A stretch of DNA of 64,000 nucleotides from the NCBI GenBank assembly GCA_958295905.1, contig OY282382.1, positions 1,073,501 through 1,137,500 on the forward strand, read 5' to 3'. The position numbers were made by a program, and so were the translations under genes. Positions 36,316 to 45,373 of the stretch are shown piece by piece. Source of the stretch: an uncultured Vicinamibacterales bacterium (GTDB lineage: Bacteria; Acidobacteriota; Vicinamibacteria; Vicinamibacterales; UBA8438). A model generated the notes under the pieces. That model worked only from the letters and a program-made list of their open reading frames with translations, was not told the DNA's origin and searched no databases. How positions within the stretch are numbered: the stretch's first letter is position 1; each line of letters begins with the position of its first letter.

Positions 36316-36359
36316 CGCGTTGCGCCGGTCGAGCGCGGCGGGGCGTTTGTCACGGGCTC
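36316..36359 (+). repeat. Family C repeat, copy 3
   Basis: CGCGTTGCGCCGGTCGAGCG to TTTGTCACGGGCTC; shorter than the other copies. Lies between the zincin and terC genes, directly before a family B copy. Confidence 0.6.
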
Positions 36360-36371
36360 TTGGCCCGGCAA

Positions 36372-36475
36372 CCGTCGCCGCGGCTCCGCCGGCTCCCCAA
36401 CCAACCCGTCGGGAGCCTGCGCCTCACTCGTCGGAGGCGGCGCCGTTCTGAGGCGTCGACTCCTGGGTCGGAGAA
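36372..36475 (-). repeat. Family B repeat, copy 4 (inverted)
   Basis: On the minus strand: GGAGTCGACGCCTCAGAACG, then GGCGCC, a short insert, then CGACGGGTTGGTTGGGGAGC and GGCGACGGTTGCCGGGC. The stem is weaker than in the other copies. Confidence 0.6.
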
Positions 36476-36481
36476 ATCGTC

Positions 36482-37216
36482 ATGGAATGGCTGTTCAATC
36501 CCGAGATCTGGATCGCCCTCGTCACCCTCACCGTCCTCGAGGTCGTCTTGGGCGTCGACAACGTCATCTTCATCTCGATCCTGTCCGACAAGCTGCCCCG
36601 CGGGCAGCAGAAGCTGGCGCGCCGGGTCGGGCTCGGACTGGCCATGCTGTCCCGCATCGTCCTGCTGCTGTCGCTGAGCTGGATCATCCAGTTGACCGAG
36701 CCGCTGTTCGCGGTGTTCGGCCGGGAGGTGTCCGGCCGCGACCTGACGCTGCTCGGGGGCGGGCTGTTCCTGCTGGCGAAGTCGACCTATGAGATCCACG
36801 AGAGCCTGGAGGGCGACGAGGGGCATCGATCCCGGCGGAAGACGGCGACCTTCGCCGGCGTGATCCTGCAGATCCTGGTGATCGACATCGTCTTCTCGCT
36901 CGACTCGGTGATCACCGCGGTCGGGATGGTGGAACAGATCGGGGTGATGATCGCGGCCATCGTCATCGCGGTGATCATCATGCTGATCTCGGCCGAGGCC
37001 ATCAGCGCCTTCGTCAACGAACGACCGACGGTCAAGATCCTCGCGTTGAGCTTCCTGCTGCTGGTGGGGTTCTCGCTCGTGGCGGAGGGGTTCCACCAGG
37101 AGATTCCGAAGGGTTACCTGTACTTCGCGATGGCGTTCTCGGTGTTCGTCGAGCTGATCAACAACCGGATTCGCCACGTGTCGCCGGTGCGCCTGAAGAA
37201 GCCGATCACGTCGTGA
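36482..37216 (+). CDS. TerC-family membrane protein
   Basis: 244 residues with about seven membrane helices. The family signatures LEVVLGVDNVIFISILSDKLP (acidic residues in the first helix) and LQILVIDIVFSLDSVITAVG are intact; these acidic pairs are thought to bind divalent metal. TerC proteins work in metal export, for example manganese loading of secreted enzymes, or in tellurite resistance. No ter operon is nearby. Ends overlap by 11 bp with the convergent PAP2 gene. Confidence 0.88.
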   Translation: MEWLFNPEIWIALVTLTVLEVVLGVDNVIFISILSDKLPRGQQKLARRVGLGLAMLSRIVLLLSLSWIIQLTEPLFAVFGREVSGRDLTLLGGGLFLLAKSTYEIHESLEGDEGHRSRRKTATFAGVILQILVIDIVFSLDSVITAVGMVEQIGVMIAAIVIAVIIMLISAEAISAFVNERPTVKILALSFLLLVGFSLVAEGFHQEIPKGYLYFAMAFSVFVELINNRIRHVSPVRLKKPITS

Positions 37217-38009
37217 ACCACCAGGCGCCGGCGCCGACGAAGACGCCGAGCAGGGTGTCGGCGGTGTAGTGGTAGCGCCCCACCACGGTGGAGGCGGCGA
37301 TGGCGCCGGCCACGGCCAGAAGGGGGGCGAGCAGGCCGGGGAGCAACTGGGCGGTCGCGAGGGCGGCGGCGACCGCGGTCGAGGCATGACCGCTCGGAAA
37401 GGTGTTGACGTGGACCGACGCGCGATCGAGGACGGCGCGGTTCGCCCGCCGGAGCGCGAGGCCGCGCGCGTCCATCGGTCCCGGCGGCTCGAGGCTGCGG
37501 GGCGGGCGGGTCTGAATCCAAGGCAGCAGGCCGTAGCAGGCGAACGCGGCGGTCAGCACCGCCGTCCAGTACTGGTCGGCGTTCCCCCGCAGGCCGGCTG
37601 CGTAGAGCAGGGCGAAGGTGGCCGGGACGAACGGATAGGCGCACAGATAGGCCAGCTCCAGCAGTTGGAGGACCGGCGCCGGCGTCCGCCGCACCGCCGT
37701 GTCCAGCCGAAGGGCCGCGAACAGGCGCCGGTCGAGCCGCAGCAGCCGGGCCTCGGCCGCGGGCATGGGGCGCCGGAAGAAGAGCCCGGCCATCCAGTAG
37801 CCCTGCAACAGGTAGATGCAGGGCACCCAGTCGCGCGCGACCCGCATCGGGAGCTGCAGGCGCAACTGGGAGAGCACCAACACCAGTCCGATGCAGACCA
37901 GCCCGACCGCCGTCACCCGGTTGCGCCGGGTCGCCGACAGCGGCTGGAGGCGGGCGAGGACGAGGAGATAGCCGAAGAAGCCGCAGACGATCCACTCGCT
38001 GGCGCGCAC
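37206..38009 (-). CDS. PAP2-superfamily membrane phosphatase
   Basis: 267 residues from GTG 38009. About six membrane helices. The acid phosphatase motifs are present near the C-terminus: FPSGHASTAVAAALA (catalytic histidine) and STVVGRYHYTADTLLG (second histidine and aspartate). The likely substrate is a lipid phosphate such as undecaprenyl pyrophosphate or phosphatidic acid, but the first motif KxxxxxxRP is unclear (PPRSLEPPGP). No ribosome site precedes the start. A longer in-frame extension into the upstream gap is not supported. Confidence 0.75.
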   Translation of the reverse strand: MRASEWIVCGFFGYLLVLARLQPLSATRRNRVTAVGLVCIGLVLVLSQLRLQLPMRVARDWVPCIYLLQGYWMAGLFFRRPMPAAEARLLRLDRRLFAALRLDTAVRRTPAPVLQLLELAYLCAYPFVPATFALLYAAGLRGNADQYWTAVLTAAFACYGLLPWIQTRPPRSLEPPGPMDARGLALRRANRAVLDRASVHVNTFPSGHASTAVAAALATAQLLPGLLAPLLAVAGAIAASTVVGRYHYTADTLLGVFVGAGAWWFTT

Positions 38010-38155
38010 CGGTTCATCGTGGCAGCCCGGCGCGGGATATGCAAATCGCCGGGAGCCCGTGGCGGCGCCCCGGCTGCATTCGCCGGTCTCGTCGCCGCGC
38101 GCGGTTCGCCGCGGGCTCCCCGGGGCCGATCCGCGAACGCCGGACCGCCGTCGGT

Positions 38156-39460
38156 TCAGGCCCGATCGGCGGCGACGGCGTTCGGATGGTCGAGGGGCGC
38201 CGGTTCGGCCCCGGGACGCTCCCGGGCGGCCGGCGACTCGGGAAGCCGGCGGAACAGTCGCACGACCAGGACCAAGGACACCGCGAACAGGGCCGCGCCG
38301 AGGAGGAACGGCGCCCCCGGCAGGTGGATCGCCGCGCCGTCCGAGGTGAAGTAGCTGAAGAGCCCCGTGGTGAAGACGAGCGGGGCCGCGATCGCGGTCA
38401 GGCTGACCAGCGACGTCAGGGCCCCCTGGATCTTTCCCTGCTCGGAGGGGGGCACGGCCCCGGCCACGAGCCCCTGGAGCGTCGGGTGCGCGATGCCCCC
38501 GAGCGCCCCGAACACGATGATGACGAGGACCATCCAGCCCGCCGACGCGAGGCCGTAGCCGAGGAACGACAGCATCGAGACGGTCACGCCGAAGAGAATC
38601 GCGCGCCGCTCGCCGAGGCGGGCGACCGCCGGCCGGATCAGCAGCCCCTGCACCAGCACCGCCATCACCCCGACCAGGGCCAGGGTCAGGCCGTTGGCCT
38701 GGGGGTCCCACCCGTACCGGTAGCCGGCGTGCAGCACCCAGACGTTCTCGAGGCCGCGCTGGGCCAGCGACAGGAAGATGAAGACCACCGCGAGCCCCGC
38801 CACCAGGGGATAGGCGCGCAGTCGCTTCAGGCTGCCGAACGGGTTCATCCGGCGCCACGAGACGGGGCTGCGCGGCCCGGGGGGCAGCGACTCGGGCAGC
38901 ACGAAGAATCCGTACAGCCAGTTGACGAGGGCCAGCCCCGCCGCGACGAAGAACGGCAGGCGCAGCTCGATGCCGCCCAGCAGCCCCCCGAGGGCGGGAC
39001 CGAAGATGAAGCCGAGCCCGAAGGCGACCCCGACGAAGCCGTAGTTGCGGGCCCGGGTCTCGGGGGTCGACACGTCGGCGATGTAGGCGTTGGCGGTGGT
39101 GATGCTGGCCCCCATGACCCCGGCGACGGCGCGGCCCACGAAAAGCCAGCCGATGGACGGCGCAAAGCCCTGGACGAGGTAGTCGACGCCGAACCCGAAC
39201 AGCGAGCCGAGGATGATCGGCCGGCGGCCGTAGCGGTCGGAGAGGGCGCCGAGCACGGGCGCGCACAGGAACTGCATCAGGGCGTAGAGCGCGATGATGA
39301 CGCCGTAGAGCACCCCCGCCTGCGAGTCGTCGCCGCCCGTGAACTCCCTTATCAGCTCGGGCAGGACGGGGATGATGATGCCGAGCCCGAGGATGTCGAT
39401 GAACAGCGTGACGAGGATGAAGATCATCCCCGCCTGACGGGTCCGTCGTCCGAAAGCCAT
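38156..39460 (-). CDS. Major facilitator superfamily exporter, TetA-like (DHA1 family)
   Basis: 434 residues with 12 predicted helices. The loop 2-3 motif LSDRYGRRPIIL and the helix 5 antiporter motif GFIFGPALGGLLGG match drug:proton antiporters of the TetA/tcr group. It would expel a small molecule using the proton gradient. No regulator is adjacent, so its substrate and control are unknown. It is separated by 19 bp from the NhaC stop upstream on the same strand, so the two could be cotranscribed. Confidence 0.87.
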   Translation of the reverse strand: MAFGRRTRQAGMIFILVTLFIDILGLGIIIPVLPELIREFTGGDDSQAGVLYGVIIALYALMQFLCAPVLGALSDRYGRRPIILGSLFGFGVDYLVQGFAPSIGWLFVGRAVAGVMGASITTANAYIADVSTPETRARNYGFVGVAFGLGFIFGPALGGLLGGIELRLPFFVAAGLALVNWLYGFFVLPESLPPGPRSPVSWRRMNPFGSLKRLRAYPLVAGLAVVFIFLSLAQRGLENVWVLHAGYRYGWDPQANGLTLALVGVMAVLVQGLLIRPAVARLGERRAILFGVTVSMLSFLGYGLASAGWMVLVIIVFGALGGIAHPTLQGLVAGAVPPSEQGKIQGALTSLVSLTAIAAPLVFTTGLFSYFTSDGAAIHLPGAPFLLGAALFAVSLVLVVRLFRRLPESPAARERPGAEPAPLDHPNAVAADRA

Positions 39461-39479
39461 CCTGTCCGTCTCCGGCCGC

Positions 39480-40961
39480 TCAGCCGCGCGCCGGCTCGCG
39501 GGCCGGATCGGATTCGAGCTTCACGATCGAGATGTTCGCCCACCCGTAGAGGGCGGCGACGAGGGGATTGATGAGGTTGAAGAAGCAGAAAGGGGCGTAG
39601 GTCAGGGTGGCGACCCCGAGGGTGCCGGCCATGTACGCGCCGCACGTGTTCCAGGGGATCAGCACCGAGGTGATGGTCCCGCCGTCCTCCAGGGTCCGCG
39701 ACAGGTTGCGCGGGTCGAGCCCCCGGCGCTCGTACTCGGCCCGGAACATCCGCCCCGGCAGCACGATGGCGATGTACTGGTCCGAGGCGAGCACGTTCGT
39801 GCCGAACGACGTGAACAGGGTCGCGGCGATGAGGCTCCCGGTGCTGCGGGCGGCGTGGAGGATGCGCTGCGCCAGCGCCTCGAGCTGGCCGGTGGACTCC
39901 ATGATCCCCCCGAAGATCATGGCCGACATGATGAGCCAGATCGTCGTCAGCATGCTGCTCATCCCCCCGCGGCTGAGCAGGTCGTCGAGGGCCGCGTTCC
40001 CCGAGTCGAGCGTGAACCCGTCGAAGAGGGCGATCCAGCAGCCCTTGACGACGGCGAGGGGCCGCGGCAGGTCGGGGTCGGCCGCGAACGCCACCACCGT
40101 GTCGCCCTGAAAGAGCGCCGCGAAGACCGCCCCGGCCAGCGCCCCGACGAGCAGCGCCGGAAGCGCGGGGACGCGCCGCAGCACGAGGGCCAGCACCAGG
40201 GCCACCGGAAGCAGCAGGTGGGGGCCCAGCGCGTACTGTTCATCGAGGGCCTCGAGCACCACGTCCAGCTCGGCGGTGGTGGCGGGGGCCGGCGCCGCGA
40301 AGCCGGCCACCGTGAACAGCGCCAGCGCCGCCGCGATGCTCGGTCCCGTGGTCCAGACCATGTGCCGGATGTGGGTGAACAGGTCGGTCCCGGCGACGGC
40401 CGGGGCCAGATTCGTGGTGTCGGACAGGGCCGACATCTTGTCGCCGAAGTAGGCGCCCGAGATGATGGCGCCCGCCGCCAGGCCCAGGTTGAGCCCCTGC
40501 GCGGTGGCGATGCCGACCAGCGCGATGCCGATGGTGCCGGCGGTGGTCCATGAACTGCCCGTGGCCACCGAGACGAGGGCGCAAATGACGCACGCGGTGG
40601 CGTAGAACACCGACGGCGACAGCACCAGCAGTCCGTAGTGGATCATCGTCGGGACGACCCCGGCGAGAATCCACGTCCCGATGAGGGCGCCGACCACGAG
40701 CAGGATCAGGATGGCCCCCATCGAGACCGAGATGCTCCGGCGGATGCCCTGCTCGATGGCCGGCCACGGATGCCCGTTGCGCAGCCCCACCAGCGCCGCC
40801 GCGGCCCCGGCGAGTATGAGGGCGATCTGGTTCGGGCCGCTCGACGAGCCGTCCCCGAACAGGTAGACCGACCCGGCGAGCAGGGCGATGAGGAGGCCCA
40901 GCGGCACCAGAGCCTGCAGGGCGGTGGCGGGGCGTATCGTATCGGGGGTGGGGTGGGCCAT
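39480..40961 (-). CDS. NhaC-family sodium/proton antiporter
   Basis: 493 residues from ATG 40961, with AGGA 7 nt upstream; the frame extends seven codons further. About 11-12 membrane helices. Family blocks include SVATGSSWTTAGTIGIALVGIA, GAIISGAYFGDKMSALSDTTNLAPAVAGTDLFTHIRHM and TFGTNVLASDQYIAIVLPGRMF-like TSFGTNVLASDQYIAI. It exchanges cytoplasmic sodium for protons, in line with a sodium-coupled transporter set (TRAP, SSS) nearby. Two direct TTGAACGG repeats 16 bp apart stand upstream, a possible operator. Confidence 0.9.
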   Translation of the reverse strand: MAHPTPDTIRPATALQALVPLGLLIALLAGSVYLFGDGSSSGPNQIALILAGAAAALVGLRNGHPWPAIEQGIRRSISVSMGAILILLVVGALIGTWILAGVVPTMIHYGLLVLSPSVFYATACVICALVSVATGSSWTTAGTIGIALVGIATAQGLNLGLAAGAIISGAYFGDKMSALSDTTNLAPAVAGTDLFTHIRHMVWTTGPSIAAALALFTVAGFAAPAPATTAELDVVLEALDEQYALGPHLLLPVALVLALVLRRVPALPALLVGALAGAVFAALFQGDTVVAFAADPDLPRPLAVVKGCWIALFDGFTLDSGNAALDDLLSRGGMSSMLTTIWLIMSAMIFGGIMESTGQLEALAQRILHAARSTGSLIAATLFTSFGTNVLASDQYIAIVLPGRMFRAEYERRGLDPRNLSRTLEDGGTITSVLIPWNTCGAYMAGTLGVATLTYAPFCFFNLINPLVAALYGWANISIVKLESDPAREPARG

Positions 40962-41208
40962 GCGGATCCTGCCGGGACGCACATGCCAAGCGAGGCTCCG
41001 CCTCGGACCGACGAGACTGGTGGCTGCCCCGATCGCTGAGCGAGGGCGGACGAAACACGATCAGAACTGGACTCAACCGTTCAAGATCACGCCCGTTCAA
41101 AGAAGTCTAGCATGCCACGCCGGCCGCCCGGCCCGGATCCTCCGGCGGCGACCGGGTCAACTGCAGCGGCCTGCTCCCCAACGAACCCAACGCGCGTGTC
41201 GCCCGACC

Positions 41209-41243
41209 GGGGGCATCACGCGCTGACTGCGTGGGATGCCCCT
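41209..41243. repeat. Hairpin made of two MITE A ends (solo relic)
   Basis: GGGGGCATCACGCGC, loop TGACT, GCGTGGGATGCCCC. The right arm is the family A left end in reverse; the left arm is its near complement. It looks like an element deleted to its tips. Confidence 0.6.
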
Positions 41244-41269
41244 GCGGGCTCAGGCCGGACCGCTGTTCC

Positions 41270-41502
41270 TGGACGGACACGTGGAAGCGACTTCCAATGA
41301 AGGGCGAACGGTCACGGTCGTGTCACTGGACCGTCCGGTTGACGACGAACCGGATGGTCTCGTCGAGTACTCCTTTATCATCATCGAACCAAGTAGCCCG
41401 ATGTCGGATATCGCCGAAACGACCCGTATCCGTTGGGCCGCGGCGTTATACGATTCTGCCTTTGTGGAAGTGTTGCTCCAGAGCGGCGCTACTTGGTGGT
41501 GA
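41270..41502 (+). pseudogene. Unassigned protein remnant
   Basis: An open frame of lower GC than the genes around it, reading GHVEATSNEGRTVTVVSLDR, then PVDDEPDGLVEYSFIIIEPS and ending after LLQSGATWW. I do not recognise it. It runs into, in a different frame, the sugar dehydrogenase fragment that follows. It may be a decayed host gene or a join of two fragments. Confidence 0.3.
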
Positions 41503-41633
41503 CGGGCAGCGGCGACGTATACGTGGGACTGCGGGTTCATCGCGACCATACTCCACCGGGGGGAATCGTAGCTCTCAAAGACGTAGACGGTGACGGAGTT
41601 GCCGATGCGGAGGAGCGATTTGGAGCGTGGTGA
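41478..41633 (+). pseudogene. Fragment of a PQQ/sorbosone-type sugar dehydrogenase
   Basis: About 50 codons read RRYLVVTGSGDVYVGLRV, a short insert, GGIVALKDVDGDGVADAEER, then FGAW and stop. The motif 'GDVYV-LR...GGIVAL-D-DGDG-AD..ERFG' is the first blade of soluble PQQ sugar/L-sorbosone dehydrogenases. The whole rest of the propeller is absent, and there is no start codon or signal peptide in frame, so this is a remnant. Confidence 0.6.
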
Positions 41634-41979
41634 GAGTGGAGGTACGCAGTTCTTCAGGAATCCGACCTCGTGGCAGGTGGTGGATACGTCCGCCCTGCCG
41701 TTGGGCGGATTGCTTTGATGTGAGGGGCTGTGCAGGGGCTCCGCTTTTGGGTGGCCGGAGGATCCCGTGGCGCTTCTTGGCCGGGCGATTTGGCTTACCA
41801 GCCCGTGGCGAAACTTCGCAGCGTGCCGGAACTGGCCGGCGGTGGTGCGGGAACGGCTCGGATCGGTCCAGATTTCGGCACTTCGACCGCTGCGCGGCAC
41901 GTTCTCGGGCCGAACGCGGCACCGGCCGGCTGCGGCGCAACTTCTGCCACGGGCTGTTACAACGGCCCCGATTCTCTCG

Positions 41980-42300
41980 ATGGGTTACGCCTGCGGCGTC
42001 ATTTGGGCTGTGAACGGGGATGGTGTTTTGGGATGGGGGCTCTCTAGCGCCGGGCGTTTGGCGTTGACGAATTTTGTTCTCCAAGCTGTGGTTACGGCTG
42101 TTCTCTTTAGTTTAGTGGGTTGGTTTCGCCCTCGATGGGAGACTTGGTTGCACGACGGCGATTCTGGTGACGTGTGTGATATTTTGCGGCGCAGGTGGTG
42201 GGGAGCGTAGTGTGGGTGTCAGGGTTCGATCGTGGGCCGGCGGAGCGGTTTTGGCGAATGGTGAGCTACGGACGGAGGGCGTGGCAGCCCGTGGTAGTGC
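41980..42300 (+). pseudogene. DUF418-domain membrane protein remnant (frameshifted)
   Basis: The first piece (41980-42210) contains AGRLALTNFVLQAVVTAVLF, the transmembrane signature of DUF418 (YeiB-like) proteins. The second piece, in another frame from 42195, has GPAERFWRMVSYGRR, which corresponds to the family's C-terminal GP-EWLWR-LSYGR. A frameshift near 42200 separates them, and the N-terminal 250 or so residues are missing. GC content is lower than in the neighbouring genes. Confidence 0.65.
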
Positions 42301-42345
42301 GCCGTGAAAGGCGCCATTCTTCAGCGGGTGCGAATCCCGCCCGGC
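42297..42345 (+). other. Possible 5' end of a group II intron
   Basis: Begins GTGCG (the usual 5' pentamer is GTGYG), with stem CGCC/GGCG around GTGAAA, then a second stem GCGGG/CCCGC with loop TGCGAAT. It sits directly at the end of the DUF418 remnant. No reverse transcriptase or domain V is seen, so it would be a truncated relic. Confidence 0.25.
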
Positions 42346-42546
42346 AACTTGTCGCTCTATCCGGTAGCAGTCGGGCGGACGATGGAGGCAACGACATCGG
42401 CCGAAGCGCGCCGACGACAAAGGGCCGCCGAGGGCGGTTCAGCGACCCACGTGGACAGCCAGAAGGAGAGCCGGGCGTTTCGGGGCGTTCGTCGGGCTCG
42501 GCATGAGCTCGCCTCGTTCACGGCGCGGAACGCGCAGGCATGGTCG

Positions 42547-45306
42547 CTACAACTCGCCCGGGGACTGCGCGAGGCCGCCGGTCTGCGGTGACGGGGACTC
42601 GGGTGCGGTGTCCATGCGCGCAGTCGAGCGCGGGTGCGGCGCCAGGGCCGGCGCGCCATCGGTCTCGGGCGCCGGGGCGGATTCCCGGGTCTTCGTCGGC
42701 GGCAGTGCGTCCGGCAGCGGCAGCAGGTCCAGCGCGGCGGCGGTGTCTGCGACGACCGCGTCGACGGCGGCAACGGTGCGCGCCGACTGCCGCAGGGTAC
42801 GCGCCGCCCAGGCCGTAAGCAGCACCGCGGCCCCGGTGAGCCACGGCCAGTACGGGGCCGGACCTGCGGCGGTCCCGACGAGCGCGCCCCCCGCGAGGCC
42901 CGCGCCGGCGAGCCACAGCATGGGGGTGGGCCTGAGCCGCCGGGCGAGGCGGACGAGGCACCGTCCCCCGCGATGCTCCTCGACCAGCACCCGCAGATGC
43001 AGCCGCGCCCACCGGTTCAGGCCGACGCTGATGTCGCGGTCCGCCTGCCAGCCGTCGTCTATCTCGACCGTCCGCACCTCGCGCGTCCGTTCGAGCCGGG
43101 TCGTCAGATGCGACAGCAGCGCTTCCGCCGCGATCCAGGTTTCGCTCCAGAAGCGCCGGGGCGGGGTACGGCGGGACACGGCGGCCCACAGCGCCCGGAC
43201 CGCGCCGGCCGTTGCGGCCGGGGGGCGCCGTCCGGCGGCCGGGGCGCGCAGGACCTCGGGTGGAGACATCGCGCCGCGCAGGCGGCCCCACGCGCGGGCG
43301 AGGGGCTGGGTGAAGTACAGCCCCGCGATGCGCGCCCGGTAGAGGATGCGGCTCAGGCGGCGCGGCCGGCGGACCAGCGGCGGCAGCCCCTCGATGTCGG
43401 TGACGAGGGCGTAGCGCACGCAGCGGGCGATAGTGGTCCCGAGGGCGCCCGTCCCCACCGTCAGCAGGGCGGCGGCCAGCCCGATCTGGTTGGTCAGCAG
43501 GGTCGCCGCGCCCAGCCCGATCGACGCCGCGGCGGCGACCTGCCAGCGGGCCGAATGCGGCATGAACGCGAACGGGTACGTGTCGATCGAGTAGACCGAC
43601 GGGAACGGCGCGGTGCCCCACGTGCCGCTGTTGACGCGGGCCCGGGTGAGCGAGCGGTGGAAGGGGAGCGGGCCGTAGATGCGCCCGCGCCACCCGATGT
43701 GCAGGCCCTGGAACTGGTCGGGGTGGTGCGGCTTGAGCCAGGACTCGCCCTCGCCGTAGCCGACCTGCTGCCGCCAGTAGGCGCGCAGCGACGCGCGGTG
43801 GCGATGCCAGACCAGGGCCGACGGCGCGAACCCGATCTTCCAGCCGCGCGCCTGGAGGCGCCAGCAGATGTCGACGTCGTCGCCCGCGCGAAGGTAGATC
43901 GGGTTGAACCCGCCCACCGCGAGCAGCGCGTCGCGGCGGAACGCCATGTTGCAGCCGGGCACATGCTCGGCGATGCGGTCGTCGAGCATGACCTGGGTCG
44001 GACTGCCGGGCGCGCGGGCGATGCACTGCGCCATCGGCGGGTCGTCGGCGGGGACGAGGTTGGGGCCCCCGGCTCCGACGACGTCCGAGGTCAGGAACGG
44101 TTGGACGAGGTGCGTCAGCCAGTCGGGATCGACCCGCACGTCCCCGTCGGTGTAGGCGACGATCCCGCCGACGGCGTGCTCGAGCCCAATATTGCGGGCC
44201 GCGCTCAGCCCGTCGTTCGGGATGTCGAGTACGGTGACCGATGCATGGCGTCGCGCGATGGTGCCGGTGGCGTCGTGCGACCCGTCGTTGACGAGGATGA
44301 TCTCGAAGTCGGGATAGGTCAGGTTCTCGATCGACGTGAGGCACTCGTCGATGGTGGCGGCCTCGTTGTAGGCGCAGACGACGACCGAGATCTTCGGCCA
44401 CGCTCGCCGTTCGGCTTCCGGGAACGGCGCGTCCGCGAACGCCTCGACGACCGCCCGCAGGGCCGGTTTCGGCTTGCGCGCCGCGTCCACGAGGCCGAAC
44501 GCCCAGTCGGCGACCGGCTGCCCGCCCCGCCACCACTCGTCGGTCCACGCGAACACGACGGCGCCGCACGCGCCCTCGGAGAACGCGGTGCGCAGCTGCA
44601 TGGCCGCGATCGCGGCCTGGCCGTCCCCGCCTTCCCGCCGGCTGTCGGCCCCCGCCTCCGCCAGCAGCAGCGGGCGGTGTCCGGCGAGGTGCTGCAGGCG
44701 GGCGAGATAGCGCCGCAGGTCAGGTTCCGCGTGCAGGTAGACGTTGAACGCGCAGACGTCGAGGAACGGGAGGGACAGGTACTCGGTCGGCGGGTAGTTC
44801 ACGTAGGTCAGCAGAGCGTCCGGCGCCGCCGCCTTCACGTCGTGGTAGAGCTCGCGGAGGAAGCGCTCGATGCGCGCCTGGCCGTGCCAGCGGACGATGG
44901 GCGCGGGAATCTCGTTGCCGAGCGCGAAGACGAGGGCGGCCGGGTGCGCCGCGAGCTCGCGGACGCGGGCGATGATGTCCCCGCGGACGCGGCGGCAGAG
45001 GTCGGGGTCGTCCAGGAACGCGATGTGCTGCGGCCACGGCAGGCCGATCATCAGGCGCAGTCCGCGGCGCGCGGCGGCGTCGAGCAGGCCTGGGTCGGGC
45101 GTGGTGTAGGTGCGGACGGTGTTGAGGCCGGCGTCCCGCATCCGCGCGAAGTCGTCCGAGACGATCGCCGCCGCCGGGAACTGGCGTCCCGCGGCGTCGG
45201 GCGCGAAGGTGCCGTAGGTGACGCCCTTGACGAGGAAGCGGCCGCCCCCGATCGACAGGAACTTGCCATCGACGGCCGCGCGCGTCTCGGGGGCCGGGTC
45301 AGTCAT
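42547..45306 (-). CDS. Fusion of glycoside hydrolase-like barrel and family 2 glycosyltransferase
   Basis: 919 residues. Residues about 1-295 form a GH2/GH5-like barrel with catalytic acid in FALGNEIPAP and a probable nucleophile in LLLAEAGADS. Residues about 305-570 are a GT2 domain: ISVVVCAYNEAATIDECLTS, VNDGSHDATG, the DGD of YTDGDVRVD, AFRRDALLAVGGF and DDVDICWRLQARGWKIGF. Several hydrophobic helices follow (AAAASIGLGAATLLTNQIGL and others), so the protein is membrane bound. A cytosolic C-terminal tail with a charged middle ends it. It probably builds an exopolysaccharide; no partner genes are adjacent. The GH part may trim or bind the product. Confidence 0.8.
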   Translation of the reverse strand: MTDPAPETRAAVDGKFLSIGGGRFLVKGVTYGTFAPDAAGRQFPAAAIVSDDFARMRDAGLNTVRTYTTPDPGLLDAAARRGLRLMIGLPWPQHIAFLDDPDLCRRVRGDIIARVRELAAHPAALVFALGNEIPAPIVRWHGQARIERFLRELYHDVKAAAPDALLTYVNYPPTEYLSLPFLDVCAFNVYLHAEPDLRRYLARLQHLAGHRPLLLAEAGADSRREGGDGQAAIAAMQLRTAFSEGACGAVVFAWTDEWWRGGQPVADWAFGLVDAARKPKPALRAVVEAFADAPFPEAERRAWPKISVVVCAYNEAATIDECLTSIENLTYPDFEIILVNDGSHDATGTIARRHASVTVLDIPNDGLSAARNIGLEHAVGGIVAYTDGDVRVDPDWLTHLVQPFLTSDVVGAGGPNLVPADDPPMAQCIARAPGSPTQVMLDDRIAEHVPGCNMAFRRDALLAVGGFNPIYLRAGDDVDICWRLQARGWKIGFAPSALVWHRHRASLRAYWRQQVGYGEGESWLKPHHPDQFQGLHIGWRGRIYGPLPFHRSLTRARVNSGTWGTAPFPSVYSIDTYPFAFMPHSARWQVAAAASIGLGAATLLTNQIGLAAALLTVGTGALGTTIARCVRYALVTDIEGLPPLVRRPRRLSRILYRARIAGLYFTQPLARAWGRLRGAMSPPEVLRAPAAGRRPPAATAGAVRALWAAVSRRTPPRRFWSETWIAAEALLSHLTTRLERTREVRTVEIDDGWQADRDISVGLNRWARLHLRVLVEEHRGGRCLVRLARRLRPTPMLWLAGAGLAGGALVGTAAGPAPYWPWLTGAAVLLTAWAARTLRQSARTVAAVDAVVADTAAALDLLPLPDALPPTKTRESAPAPETDGAPALAPHPRSTARMDTAPESPSPQTGGLAQSPGEL

Positions 45307-45373
45307 TACGGACAGAAGGGTGTCGCGCCGGCCCCGTGCGTGGCAGGGGGCGCGGCGCCGCGTCCGGCGTCGT

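Larger units (their letters stand above)
40962..42546. other. Gene graveyard: gap with protein remnants and no intact gene
   Basis: About 1.6 kb with visibly lower GC in parts (41270-41620 and 41990-42260). It holds a hairpin related to MITE A, broken pieces of a sugar dehydrogenase and of a DUF418 protein, and a possible group II intron start, each listed separately. Confidence 0.6.

Noticed and set aside
42324..42340. T-arm-like hairpin (GCGGG, TGCGAAT, CCCGC) as a tRNA gene
   Set aside because: No acceptor, D or anticodon arms fit around it and the usual TTC of the loop is TGC; no tRNA gene was seen anywhere in the window.
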